Shown here: positions 1 to 14,300 of the stretch, one piece after another
Layout of the letters: each line of letters starts with the position of its first letter
How positions within the stretch are numbered: position 1 is the first letter of the stretch
Source: Colius striatus
Lineage: Eukaryota > Chordata > Aves > Coliiformes > Coliidae
DNA: 64,000 bases
Assembly (NCBI RefSeq): GCF_028858725.1
Contig: NC_084767.1
Span: 20,413,895-20,477,894 of the forward strand
Direction of reading: 5' to 3'
The notes under the pieces: generated by a model
Databases searched by the model: none
Told to the model about the DNA's origin: nothing
What the model saw: only the letters and a program-made list of their open reading frames with translations
Made by a program: the position numbers and the translations under genes

Positions 1-3000
1 CTAGCTTGCTCTGGCCAACAAAGACCATTTCCACCCAGTCATCAAGGGACACACACTGCAGGTGAATATGCTTCAAATGAGCATCCTCCTGGTGAATGCC
101 TTGTATGGGGCCATCCTCTTCACCCACAGATGGAGGGCTGGGCTGCTGCCCCATTGCCAGAATCCCACCACAGATTAATAGGTCCCCTGTGCATTCCCCA
201 GCCTATGCACCAGAACTGTGCCCTTTTGTGTTTCTCCTGTAGCACACCAAAAGAGCCAACTGGCAGTCAGTATGTTTCTCATGTTTTCAACTATAAGTCA
301 CATGAGAACGTTAGGGAAGCTGTAACCCATATCTAGGATGAAGTCCCACTCACATGAACCTTAATTAGAATGACTTCAGGAAGACCAGTAATTTACTGGA
401 TTAAACCAAGATCAAGAAAATTGGTAAATCAGGTCACACAGAGAGAGTGAGCTGCAGCCTTCTTCACAAATGATGGAGAACAAGGGTCAGGACCTCAGGG
501 CAGAGAAGGGAAGAAGCAGTTCATTGAATGCAAAGTAGGTGAAGACTTCTGCCACCCAAAGGTCATATGATAAATTGATCTACTTGGCCTTCACCCCTGC
601 TACACACTGTAACTGGTACTGGTACAAGCTGTACATGATTAACGGCACACCAGTAACAAGCACTGCCACACACCAGCCTGGCTCAGGGAACAGATGCTCT
701 CTAAGTGCTTTCTCTCCTATCTTCAATTAGACTGATCAGCTCCTGTGGCACTTTAGCAGGATTTTCTTCATTTTTACTCTTTCCCTGCTAAGCATTTTAT
801 GCCAGGGTCTGAAAACAGCCTTCCTTTCCCTATTTACTGCTTTTGCCTTTTTTTTTGAGCAGCCCCATCCAGTACCCATTGGCAAAGCTTCTCATTGTTT
901 TCTTCTGATCCAAAACTTTGCTCTCCCTTCAGACATACCCAAATAACTACAACTGAGCTTGCGGGACATGTTTTTTTCAGTGCAAAACTACACAGCTTTT
1001 GCTCAAGTAGTGTCAGAGTTTGCATGTTTATGTCTGTACGTGGCTATGTACATCCTGCACGTGTGGTACAGACAGGACATGTCAGCACAGAGCTCTCAAT
1101 GCACCAAACAGGGCCAGGCACTTCCACATCATCAAAGCATAACTGTAAAATCTCAGCATCTTTGGGCACAGCATTTTTGTTCTAAATCATCATGGTCTCA
1201 TAATTTGTTTTCCATTCTTCTGAGAGTAGTGATGACTGATGACTGTCAAAATTATCAGGGCTAATAATCCACATGAATGCTTCCTGCAATTTCCAACTAC
1301 AAAACAGATATATAAATATATATCAAATAAGAAATAGCTTGTCTAAAACATATTTGCAGGTATTTCCTTTATATTACCTCACCATGTACTTTGGCTATAC
1401 CATTGACCAGTACTTTTATATATACAAAAACTTTATATAGATAAGAAAAAATATATTTATCTTATGGATTGCAAAGGTGAAATGACAAATGACAAATCAG
1501 GGAGAAATAACAATGGCCTACATTGAAATTAGGAAGTCTTATTCCTATGTCTCTTAAACAGTAGACCTGGACTATCTACCAACTCTTCCTCAGCAAGGTG
1601 ACTTACTTTCACGCAGCTCAGCACCCTGCTGTTCCCCTGAGAGCAGGCCAGTCCCTGAGCACACAGTGTTGGTGCCACAGCTTCTTGGGGCTCCGTCTGG
1701 ATTCTCAGATGCCTCAGATGCAGTGACCTGCTTGGGGCCCAGCATGTGGCCGGCAGCCCCAGCAAGCAGACTCCTTGGCAGCACAAATGCACCCGTGTCT
1801 ATTTCCCCAGCTGAGGTTTGTGAGGGCAGGGATGAACCCACCACTCAGACTTTTTCAGTGTGATCACTCATCCACAAGGATGCCGTGTTGTACTCAGAGT
1901 CACTCAGGTACCGGCACCCATCTAGTTCCCCATACAAAAATCTCCCCCTTAACAGTGTTTTGACTTTGACCAGTATAGAGATAAGGGCTGTGGCTCTGAT
2001 CTTGCCTACATTCATGAAAGCAGAAATGCTCCCCAAAGCCAACTGTCTGCAGAAATGGGGCATCCTGAACTCTGTAGTCACACTGTAACCACAGGATCCT
2101 TGCCCCAGTGGTACCAGAGCTGAAAAGCAGAGTGACAAAGCAGCCTTTCGTGTGCAAGGCTGAGGGCTCAGCACTGCACACAGCCCCACACTTGTCCAGG
2201 ATGCCTTGGAGGACACATCAATGCCCCCTGAAGAACCAGCCAGGCTTTTGCCTCCTGTGCTGACGGAGCATCCCCACTGACAGCTCAGCTGGGCCAGGCT
2301 GCACCACTGCAGCACTGGTGTGGCCCTCCCTGCCCTGAGAACCAGCTGATGGGGCGATGGGCCCCACTGCCACCAGGCCAATCCCTCACAGCTTGCCAGT
2401 AGCTCTTCCAGGGACATGAGCCTTGTCATCTCCCAATGTGTCTGCAGCTACTGCGAAGCCTGCTTAGACCTTTATACCGCAGTCTTACCTGAGAAACAAT
2501 ATTGTACTTATTTAAAGTATCAGTTTGAGCTCAAATGCAGCTTTTCAAAAGCCAAAACCTCTTTCTGCTCACCAAATGACTTCTACAATGCAAGAGATAA
2601 TATAACTGTGTAACCACAATGCAAACACAGCGCTTCCAGCAAAAACTCATTATGATTTTTTTCCTTTGCTCTACAGACCAATCCACTCATACTATTTTCC
2701 TCTGTACTATTGCTAGACTATATTACTGATAAATACACTGCTAAACACATGATACACCAAAAATGGAATGAGGCACAGAATATTTCTGGAGGGTCCAAGA
2801 CTTCAATGTCCTTTAAAGGATACAGTGTGAAATGTTTGTCACATGTCCCTCACAACAGATATAATTAGCTTAAATACTTACACAGTAAATAGGATTTGCC
2901 ATTTCTGAAGATTAAGGCCACATGTTACAGCATCAGTGCATCTGAACCAGTGGAGCACAATCTATGCTCAGGAGTAAGTTTTCGCTTGAAAACAGCTACT

Positions 3001-6000
3001 CTAAGCAGTGCTGCAAACAAGGTCTTCTGTCAATAAACTGGGATTTTGTTTGTTCCTATGGTTTTGTTTTTTAACTGGAGCAACAAACTCCACCACACCT
3101 GATGGTGCAAGGCCAAAACCTGCCTGGCATTGGTGGAGTTGATGTACCATGGTGAGACACCAATGCAGAAGGTCTTCTGGGGACTCAGAGCACTATATAT
3201 AGAGCATACAGCCAATGTACATGGCACTATGTAATACACAAATACTGGCTCCTTGCCCCAAAGTGCTTCCGGTCTGCTGCAGCGAAATGTGATACAAGGG
3301 GAAAAGGGGATGCAAGATGACACTGAAACATTGTTCACCAGACAACCGTTAAAGGAAATCTGAGGCTGAATAACTACACATAGTGAGCACAGAACAGAAA
3401 AATAAAGGCACTATTTTGTTTCTTGGATCTCTGTTGATCTGTTTTCCGTTGGTGAATAAAACCACCATGTTAATTCCACTATTTCACACAGAGATACAAC
3501 TCCCAAAATGTTTTCTATTCACTTAGGTCACCATTTAGAAGGGGAACATGTGAACTCACATGTGCATTTGAGTGGAACAGGTATTGTAAAATACACTGGA
3601 GGTCATCTCTTCAGCTGGCTACACACTTAAGTCATGCACACTCCTTTTCATCTGTTGTTCACAAAACATAACACAGACGAGATGGGCTCTTCTGCTGGCA
3701 TGTACATGGGTGTGAACTGGCTTCCAAAAGCTTCCTCTCATTCATCACTCTTCTGCTTAAAAAACTGCAGTCATCGAGCCAATGGCAAAAAAACAATTCC
3801 ACAGAGCAGAGATGACAACTGCATATCACAGTAATAAAAATCAACACCTTCCCCACCCCCAAAAACCCCAAACACAAAAAAAACCCCAAAACTTGGAAAG
3901 CTACCAAAGGACCAACAGTTGGCAAACTGTTTATCCATCACCTGCATGGCCAGACAATGCAAAAAAGGAGAAACTGGGACCAGTTTGAGTTCAGAAAAAA
4001 GCTGTTTGTCATGTAATGTATTTCTACTGAACACTCAGATGCTTCCCCATGTACCTGGGGATTAGATATTATTTGTGAGAATAACTATTTAGCATTTATT
4101 TCTGTTAAATTAGCATTAAATATGCAAAATTTTGTATGGCTCCCGAGGTGGATTTTATTTGAAAGGATGTGTGCCAATATGAGACACTAACACATCTAGG
4201 TCATACATCCTAATCTGCAATTGCTCCACTGCCTTCATTTAATTTGGACTTGGAGTACATCAAAAAGTAATGAAATCGTGGTATAAACTAGGGCTGCCCA
4301 CATCTTGTAACACAAGCACAGTAAGCTTTACAGCATTGCGAACTTGGTGCTGAGATTACTTTATAAAAATCATTCTGCTTGTCCTCAGATGTCATCTAGC
4401 AGCAGAAGAGAGGAGAACACGCAGATGCAGCTTGGCCATCCTTGTAAAATAGAAATCACAAAAGCTAATCAGTCAGACAGGATTAATTCCCCAAAGAAAA
4501 GGAAACTGCATGTCTGGCAGAGCAGCAATCTTGACCTATACGAGGATTAGTTGAAGTTTCGCAACCATCAGAAGGATGGATGGAGTCTCAAAACCAGGCT
4601 GGTGGATAACACAAACTGTAAGGCAAAATAAAGTAGTTGTTGGCTGCATTATTCAAAGCTTGGACAATTGAAAGCCTGGAAGTAGTGAGCTTCTTGACTA
4701 CTGTTTCAACATTCATAGGAGTTTGAAAATTTTTAATGATCCTTCCCAAAGCAACAACTAACACAGGCGAAGGCCCTGTCCCCAATAACCGTGTTTCTTC
4801 CCCAGCTGCCTTGGCAGAAGGCTACAGTCTGCTGGCAGTACATTGCAGTAAACCAAGTCTGAAATTCAGTCAAGTGTTGCAAAGCCATCCTAGCCTTATG
4901 CACGCTTCAGTTAACACAGAAAGTATTTTAAGCATGAAACTATTTTGGTATGGGAAGAATCTCAGGAAGTCATCACAATAATGCTCTGATTCACCTGCCT
5001 CCGTGGTATTGTGTGGCCACACGTCCCACAAGCAGGGCTGAGCTGCCACAAGAGATGGGGCTGCATCTGTGCTTCCTGATGAGTGCCTGGTGAGCCTAGC
5101 GACTGGGCCAGGGTGCTCGGTAGCAGGCGGTTGCACACCTTAGTGCTGCACACTAGTTGGGGTGAGGCTGCACCATGTTGACCTCACATCTGCACCTGCA
5201 TGCTGTCCTTATCTAACAGTATTAAAGGTTACACTAGAGCATCCTATAAAATGAAGCCCTTCAAAAGTGAACTTTTCAGCTTAAATAGTGTTCATGTTTG
5301 AAGTATTTTAGCATTAATGGAAGGTCAAGGAGTGTTACGCTTTTCCCATTCAAATTTCTTAAGTGGACGTGGTCCTAAATTCAGTAATGCTGCTTCTCCA
5401 TGACTTCAAGTCACAAAGAGGGAGTAGCAAGCACCAGCAAATTGAGCTGGTGCGGGTCCATCCCTGCAAGCAGGCATTGTCCTTGGCACCTCTGCTCTGT
5501 CCCGTATCACTCCCCTTTTAGGCATTCTCTGTGAATGCCTGGAATTCAGTACTCAAATGTGACGGATCACTTCTGGGTCTCTCCCTCCTCCTCCACAGGG
5601 CCTTCAGGTGCCTCCAGGAAAAATGGCAGCTTGAAATGCCAGCACCAGGCCTGGCTGAGGTCCCCATCTCACGTGTGTGCCCTGCTACCCAGATGGACTC
5701 CAGCAGCTCCATCACAAAACAAAAATAACCTCCCCACATTCAGAGTCCCAGCATGAGGGTTGGGCATGACATGGGCATGACCCATGAAAAGGAACCTGGT
5801 GGTGCCCTGCCCAGCCTTGCCTACCTCTCACTGTTTCCCAGTACAAGTGGGAGCTCTTTTTTCCATTCTTCTCTTCAACTGTCATATAGCAACAGCTCCC
5901 AGGAATGAGTGACAAGTATAAAGAATGTTTTAGGCCGTTGGCCAGGTCTGTGCTTTCCTTATGCTAAGGAGAGATCAACCTTTAACAAAACATAAAGCCA

Positions 6001-9000
6001 GTTGTGCTACTGAGAATAATAACACTGTACAGCTTCATGGAGGAAATAAAAAAGACACCACAGGGAGCCTTAAAAGTTTGCACAATCTCTCAAAACTCTA
6101 ACGTAAAACTAATATTAGTATGCCACTAATATTTACATATAATGTACCTCACATCATTTTGAAAAACAAACCTGGAAAACTGTTAATTAATAAAAGATAT
6201 CACGTCTTATTAGTGTTCATATAGTAATTACGAAAACCACAAATCCATCTGTTAAGTAGTCAGCAAACAAGACAAATGACTGTGTTATGTTAAACAGATT
6301 ATAAAATGCCTGAGGGAAAGGAATCTAATAGCCCAGACCAAACCAAGAATCAAGCAGCGGCTCAGTCAAGCACATGGGTCACACGCAAACATAAAGGCAC
6401 ATACCTGCCTCTCCCAAGGCCTTTTCCTGGATTACATATAATAACAATGTAAGTAATGAGCTCAGTATGATGTTATGTATAAAAGTCTGCACTGAAATGT
6501 GATGATGTGATCATTAAGATTTTATTGTCCTCTAAAAAAAAAATTACTTCCTAAAACAGACAATTATCCCCACCAAGACAAGACTGGAACAATATGCAAA
6601 GCAACATTAAATCCAATTGCCCCTGTCCACATGGGAATCCAGACACTTTAATCCAATTTAACAAACAAAACTGATTTAATTCGTGTCATGTTTTTGAATG
6701 ATTTCTGAACATTTAAGGGAAAAAACAATCACGCACGGGGAGTAATTCATTCATTAGCATGAGCACCATCAATCCACCAGTATGTTCTCTGGCCATCCAG
6801 CGTTGTACTGAGGCGTGAAACACTGAACACCCCATTCTTCATGCAATATATATGCAAAACTGAATGTCAGCTTGTATGCAGTCCTGCCATGATTACTCAC
6901 CTAAACCAAGCAATTGTGCTAATTAAAAAAGGCATCTGAATACTGGATTTCACATGATTATCCCAAGTTGACACGTATTAGCAACTCACTCCATCTACTC
7001 TGTAGCACTACACCCCTGAACTGCTGCAGAAGGATGTCTGGAGACAAGAGGCTGCACACCACTCGACCCCTCCCAAACGAATCGCAGACATTGGCACCTG
7101 CATCTCTAAGGCCTCACCAGCTTGTCTCAAGCACTTCCCACACTTCAACTCCCTTCGCCCCTCCACTCCAGTTTGCCACATCCAACCAGAAAGAGGGTCA
7201 GTTAGAATCCTGCTGACTGCAGAGTCTATTTTAGATCCACGCACTATCATACGTAACTTCTGCCAACAGACTATGGCAAAGAGGCTGCAATGCTCCAGCT
7301 TCCTGAGACCTAAATTTATAGGAACAGATGTCAAGGGTGTAACAAGCAATATTCCCCTCATTCCTGCCCTCAAATAATTTGTGTCAGAAAAATATGGCCA
7401 TGACATTCTATCAAAAACATTCTCCATGGTCTTCCCAGTCTTATACGTGTGAAATTTCATCAGTGTGAATTTTATGGCTTTTAAGTTTAGACACACGAAG
7501 AGTGATGTCAAGCACAGCAAATCTGCAATGTCTTTCCTCTCAAGGACAACCACCCTTGAAAAATTACAAAGCCAGCACAAAAAGGAGAAGACAAAGATTT
7601 GAGGGCAGCTCGAGCAACAGAGGATTGTAAATGGACTCATCTGCAGGCAATATGCTTGCCATGCAGTTGTGTGTGCACTCATGTTCAGGGTACAGCACCC
7701 CCAGAGACAGAAAGCTGTTTGCCTGCCCAGCTAGAGGAGGATGGGTAAGGCACTAGAACGCCCCAGGGGCCATGCAGTGGGTGCAGGCAGCACCTGCTTG
7801 CCCTCATGCCTTGCTCCTTGCTCTGCACCAGGCATCCCCAGGTCTGAACCTGCTCATGCACCAGGAACTGTCACTGCGGTCCTGCATGTCTCCTGAAAAT
7901 AAGCATCTCTGGGTGACTCCTGACCCTCTTCCTCAGCAAACTGCAAGGCCCTCAGATCTTCAGGTCAGGAGCCCCCCAGGAACATTTCCAGAGCCTCATC
8001 TTGGTGCTGCAGGCTGTCCCAGCCACAGGGAATGATGACCTGCATTGGTGCCCGTACCCACAGGGACAAAACAGAAAAAAAATCATGCAGGGAACACAAC
8101 TGCCTCTTGTCTCCCCAAGTAACAAACACTTTTGCCTCTTGCTCTTAGGCTGTTCCAGCTCTTCATCAATTGGATTTGTTTGCTTCTCCAATTATTCTGT
8201 CGCCTAAGACTTCAGATTAACAGTGTGGAACAGCTGCTATTAGGTTAAACAGTCAATTAGCCTCTTTCAACGGAATAGCATCTAACTATGTGGCAGCAGG
8301 TCAAAAAACACACCTTCATGGGCTTTTTCCATGGGTTAGAACAGCGAGTTTGTTGCCATCTGCTTCTGAGTTGCTTACTCTTTCATTTCAGATGAGGAAC
8401 ATTGAATTTAAAAGGCAAAATCAAAAATAAAAGGGAAGCCTTCTCGTCAGCTCCCGCTTTTGAATGCATTGGTTTTGTTGTGAATTTTCCACTCCAGGCG
8501 GGTTACTAAGAAACAAGATTAAAGAAATAACACCAGCGTGCAAGCTTGGATTGGCACTGGTGTGTCTGCCGGCTTGCGTGGATATGCCAGTGAATGGGTA
8601 TCCCATGGCTCTGAGAACGAGCAGTGAACGAAAGAAAACTGTAAGGTGAGCTCTGCTTGCAACAACCATGGCCTTCTCTCTTGGACTGACACCCTTCTTG
8701 ACTCACCCCTTCCCAACACCTGGAAAACGCTGCTGTGCAGACAGGCAGGACATGTCCCACCATCCCAGGAGCCGATGAGACTCTGCCCAGCCCCATGTGT
8801 GGACCATACCCACCCTGCCATGGCAGCACTGCCACTGCTCCAGCCCCACCAGCCCCAAGCTCTGACAGCAGCTGAGGGGAAAAGGTGACACAAATGGCCC
8901 CAGATTTAGAGTCAGCTGTGATCTGATCCAGCCCAGACTAGTGGATGAAATCTCTAAGCACACCCATTGCAACAATCCTTCTTCAATGGGTAGTTCAGGT

Positions 9001-10852
9001 GTTTAAAGCCAGACTCTTAATATTGCTGGAGCACCAAGGTCTTCTTGATTTCACAGGAGCCTGCAGCCTGTCGGTCTCTGAGCAGGAGGTGAAATCAAGT
9101 GCAGAAGGGAGAGACTGTTAGAAGTGTTTTTAAAGTTAAGAACACATTTTATTCTGGGTTTATTTTATGCAGCTGCCTTACAAGGTGACCAACATCCTTA
9201 CAAACCAAGTTCATGGGAAAGCCCAGCCTCACAGGGTGGAGCTCTCCCATAGAAGTGCCTGGAGCTGTGCCTTCTGTCCAGGTCAAGCCCAGTTGTGACA
9301 CTAAACAAAAACCAGCAAGTGACAAAGTGAAGGGCATTCATGCTACTGTCAGCTGTCACAGGAGTCAGCGCTGCTGGCCTCTGCCTGGGCTCATCCCAGG
9401 CCCCCACACAACAGTGTAGCCCTGACCCACTTTGCTGATGTGGACCCAGACAAGAGACACAGTTTCTCCCAGCCAAGGATAAGCCCATACCCTCACCCAC
9501 AGAACCCAGAATGCTCTGCAGATCGTGTCGCCCAGTGGGCTCTGGAGAGCTGAATGCCCAGGGAAATCCTGGTCACTCATCCCCACCACACTGGTCCCAG
9601 CCCCACACACAGAAGCAGAGGTGTCCAGGCAGGTTCCCTCCCTCTCATACACAACTTTAGACTGAAGGAGGAAAATGACAGAACTATGCTGGGTCATGAC
9701 CTTTCCATCTGCTGGTGTGGAGACAGACCTTGGGTCCAAGAGCACAGGGCACACTGGGACCTCCCCACCAGTGCTGATGAGAAATACGTGCAGTAAGGGC
9801 CTGAGAAACAAGAGCACTCCAGTAAGCAGCCTGGGATTGCTTCAGAGTTCTCATCAAGGAACACTGCCCTACCATGTGTGAGTCCCACCTTCAATGTTCA
9901 ACAGATGGCCTGGACCAGCTGGAGGTCCCTGTGTATTTGGGTAACAACAGAATGCATTTTTAAGGTGTGGTATTACTTCAAGGTACACATACTATTAAAA
10001 GAAAGGGAGCTAACACTAAGGAAATGTCTAGGTGCTTTGTACAAAGAGTAAGGGAGAAAAAGCATTCAGAGCACTCTTACTGCTTACTGGAGTCTCTGGG
10101 TCCCAAAAGGTCAAGGAACTTGATCAAGGTTATTAAAAAGAAATAAAATAACTCTATGGTTGAGTCAGGTATAGGATTTGCTCAGTCAATGGCTCTGACA
10201 AGCTCTGAGATTCACCATTCCAGGATGGCCAAGTCCTGCTGTGCTCACTCCACAAGCAGTGGAGACCCACACATTTACAGTCCCCTGTGCTATTTTAAAT
10301 TACATCACAAATGTTACAGAAGAGAAAACAAAGTATTTCACAAAAAATGTACTGTTCATTAACTAAAGTCCAGAACCACACTTTTCAGCTCACTCTGGCT
10401 CAGTGACCCAGTTGCATCACCCCTCAGGCAGGGAGGCACAAACCACAGCACGAGCCCCAAAGGTGGGCACTCACCCCCAGCTGCTGCCCAACCTTGGTGT
10501 GTGCAGCACACCCGTGGTGCTCAGCATACTCAAACCTCCTTTGGGATCAATGCATTTCTCATTGCTGCTGTGTGCTGCCATTAATCAGTGTTCAATGACA
10601 GCCCAAAGTCATTTCCGTTTTCATAGCTCCTAATAAAAACAAACTGCAGCGCAAACCCCTTAACAGTATCAACCTTGCTCAGGCAGTCACTGGCTTAACA
10701 GGATCATGGTATTGACTGGTATCTACTCATACACAAAAAGCAGGATGCTTCAGCAGCTAAATACCAGCAACTCAGATCCACAGGCCGGGTATCCACATAA
10801 CTGAGGCAGTGAGGTTCCCAAGCAGAAGAAAGAAGAAAATATACCAGTTTCA
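1..10852. other. Non-coding stretch, probably PPP2R2B intron
   Basis: I see no exon with homology I can recognise, no RNA gene and no clear transposon. Base composition is ordinary to AT-rich, most strongly so around 6060-6260 and 6430-6720. The stretch lies downstream, on the minus strand, of the B-beta-2 first exon of PPP2R2B at 28.4 kb. The common PPP2R2B exons were not found anywhere in the window, so this is inferred to be intron of that gene. The longest open frames (minus strand 1845-2429 and 7008-7682) do not resemble any protein I know. A low-complexity A/C-rich run lies at 3848-3893. Confidence 0.5.
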
Positions 10853-11395
10853 CTAATTATTAGAAGAATTCCCCTCATCTAGCCAGCTGGTTAAGCAATC
10901 ATAGAAATCTACCAGGTTAGTCAAACAGGATTTCCCCTTGGTGAATCCACATTGACTCCCCTTGATAACCACCTTTTCCTTCATATGTTCAGTGATGACA
11001 TTCAGGAGTAGTTGTTCCATCACCTTTCCAGGGATGGAGGTGAGGCTGACCAGCCTGTAGTTTCCTGGGTTGTCCTTCTTGCCCTTTTTGAAGACTGGAG
11101 TGACATTGGCCTTTCTCCAGTCCTCAGGCACATTGCCTGTCCTGCATGATTGTTTGAAAATGAAGGAGAGTGGCTTAGGAACCACATCAGCCAGCTCCCT
11201 CAGCACTCTCGGATGCATCCCACCAGGATCCATTGATTTATGACATTAAGCTTGCCCAGCAAGTCTTTAACCTCTTCCTCATCCACCAAGGGCAAGTCCT
11301 CTGTTGCCCAGACCATGCTACTATCCTTGCTGGACTGGGCTTTCCAAGGGTCAGCCTTGGCTACAAAGACCGAAGCAAAGAAAGAATGTCAGAAG
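10853..11395 (-). mobile_element. CR1 LINE fragment, reverse transcriptase region (ORF2)
   Basis: The minus strand of 10853-11233 is open for 126 codons and reads as the start of the CR1 ORF2 reverse transcriptase domain. Motifs visible in order are HPRVLRELADV, GNVPEDWRKANVTPVFKKGKK, GNYRLVSLTSIPGKVMEQLL and GFTKGKSCLTNLVDFYD. All are characteristic of CR1 non-LTR retrotransposons of birds and reptiles. Sequence to about 11395 resembles the part of CR1 just before this domain, but it is more decayed and its end is approximate. The catalytic FADD part and the 3' tail are absent, so this is an internal fragment and a dead element. CR1 identity is firm; the boundaries are not. Confidence 0.88.
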
Positions 11396-14300
11396 ACATT
11401 TTCACCTCATGTAAAACAGTAACTCTTGTGAGGTGGGCTTTGTGGGTTTTCATGAAGTTTCTAATGACAAGACACTCACTGCACAAAAAAACCTGCCCAC
11501 TGTAACATCTGCACTAGACAGCAATGCTTTGTCAAGGATGGCCTAAGCAATATGTAGTGTGCTTCCTCTCCAGCCACCCGGGTGATGCCCCCCAACTGTG
11601 CTCCAAGTCAGCTGTGTTGTTTGACGGTAGCACTCAGCAGACTCACCACTGTCATGCCATCCAGCACATGTTTAAGTTCCTCCACAAACTGTATGCTGCA
11701 GGTGCACATCACTCTGGGTTAAGTGATAAGAATCACCCTTGAGACACACCACAGGAGCAGCTCGGTGTACACAGGGCAGTTCTCAAACCAGGGCATGGGG
11801 CACAGCCTCTGCCTCTGCTCTGCTGCCGAAGACATTGACTCCAAACCAGCAGTAAGACACGTTTGGCATTGTTGTGCCAAACAAATGCAGAGCAATGGTG
11901 AACTACTGCCTTGCCATTCTCTTGACTGTTCCTCGGGCTTTCTCTCCATTTCCACCAATCTCTAGGGAAAAGTAGAAGCCATTTAATGCATCCATTACTA
12001 AACCTTTTTAAACAAATGATCCCAAGAGCGAAATACATTCCTCCATGAAAAACTGGGATACAAGCAACGTGGTTTTATGCTGACTCCTGCCTCTCTGTAT
12101 GCAGCACTTCCTGGGATTGCAGCTGCCAAAGAGCATCTCCCATTGTGGTCAAGAAAGAGCAAGGTGAGGTATCTGGCTAATTGTCATTGCAGCAGTTTCC
12201 CCAAGGGAACGAGGGCTTCAGAGCAAGGGCCATCTTCAGCCTCCCTTCCCTTCTCCTACTCGTGCATATGTTGCCAAAACAGCAGTAGGCATTAGGTGTC
12301 AGATGGTAGGGTGAACCTTGCACGAGTTCCAGGAGCAGCAGAGGGCCTGAGCCAGCAGGTTGGCCTGGGCAGGTCTTGGGGATCCTGTTTTCCTGTTGCA
12401 GGATCTGGCTGTAGTGATCACACTTCCCAAGAGCTCCAAAGTCTACTCAAGGCTTCACTGCCCACGAAGCACCTTACCAGCACTAAGAGATGTATCTGTG
12501 AAAGGGCACAAGATTGCACGAAGGTAAACACACACACAGAGACACAAGACTGATCTCTTTTGCTTGCATACGCAGTCATGGAAGTTTCCAGGTATCTGTG
12601 CTTCAAGGGAATACCTAAAAACATTGTCCCCTGAACCACTGCCAGCCTCTCATTTCAGCTGCAGGTGGCAATCCAGTGTGCTCTGTCTCAGTACACAAGG
12701 TGTGCTAAGAGACAGAAAAAGTAGCTTTTGAGCCCAATAAAGGGTTGCATCCAGTTCCAAATCAAAGATGTAAACTTGTGTTCCCTGGTTAGTGAGAGCG
12801 GAGATTAAGAACTGATAAGTCCCTTGCTTATGTTTTAGAAAGCTGAGATTTTGCAATGCATTATTATGAAAATAAATATTCAACAAAAGGAAATACACTG
12901 ATAGAGCAGCTCAGCACTTAGCTACAAAGCACACCTATATTGGAGGCACCAAGTCCTGAACTCTGCCTCACTTGCAGTCCCTTTTCTGCTCATTCCTTGA
13001 GTTCCTTAAATAATGTATAGCTCCTTCACAAAGACGCTGAACAGCTTCATTAGTTAACATTTAAAAGGCCTTTTTGAAGCTATTTAGTGCTAAGTGCCGC
13101 CATTATGCAGGTGGGCAGAGCAGCTGGAACAGGCACAAGGGAAAGATTTGTGGTGAGATCAGTCACAAAAGTGGTGAGAGAAGCAGGCTGGTAGCTGCTG
13201 AGCTCTAACACACAGCAATGATCCCGAAGGAACACACAGGTAAGGTCTGAGTACTAAAAGGAAGAGGAGCTGAGCACTCTCTGTTCCCTGCACAGCCAGT
13301 GAGGTTGCAGACTTTTACCAGGGATAATTGTGATGCTCAGGATTCACAAGGACATAGCCCGAGACCAGAGCAGCCCACAGCAGGGCTGTCAGTAGTTACT
13401 TCCACTGAGAGGTCAGATCAGGAAGAGATCCAGGAGTCACATCTCAGGTCCATCCATTTCTGACCAGCACTGCATCCCACTGTTGGTGGCCATGCGTGAT
13501 CTCACCCTCTTCTCTAAACCCACGATGGGGCCTGACTGCACCTCAACCAGGTGCTGAGCATACCTTGGTCTGCACACAGCCCCTGCTCTGCAGTGCCAGG
13601 GCTGCCATGCCCAGCATGCCTGGCACTGGCTCTGGACCTAGAGCCCCCTGCACAAAGAGGATCTCCCTCTGCCCATAGAGCTGGTACCTCCAAGACCCTC
13701 AGCCCTCAGCCAGATCTGGTAGAGTAGGGGCAAGTGTCAAAAGTAATGGAGGCTCTTGCTGGGATTGGTGAGGGCTTGTGGCTGACAAAGGAGGACTGAG
13801 AGGAGCATTACTCATAAGTAATGGAGGGCAGCACATCCAATGGCCACAGACATACGCTCTAAATTTGGCCTTACAAGCCCCATTTCCATGATGGAAAATG
13901 TATTAGTAAATGCCATGAACTTGCATTTGAAAGGAACTGCTGATTGTGAATAAATCCACCATATGGCTTTACAGAGCTGATAGTGCTCTAGTCCCAAATA
14001 TAGCAAGCCAGCCTATGACAGCCGGTTTCTCTTTTATCATCCACATTACAAAATTATTTAGAGTATAGTATCAAACACAATTCGTTGTGCTGCTGTCAAA
14101 TAGTCACCGGTATACTACATGGCTTTCACAGTAAGAAACGAGTCTTGTGTACGGCAATTACATCTGCACAGCTTCACCACAACATCACAACATTTAAGGA
14201 ATCCATGAGGCTTTTTTGGTGATCTTGCTTTAGCAACGCTACCTGTAGAGAAGAGGAACATTAAATCTCAAGACTATCGCTTTTATAAAGCTGGTACAGG

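Noticed and set aside
1845..2429. 194-codon minus-strand open frame
   Set aside because: No family resemblance, unremarkable composition and no splice or promoter context. Best explained as chance.
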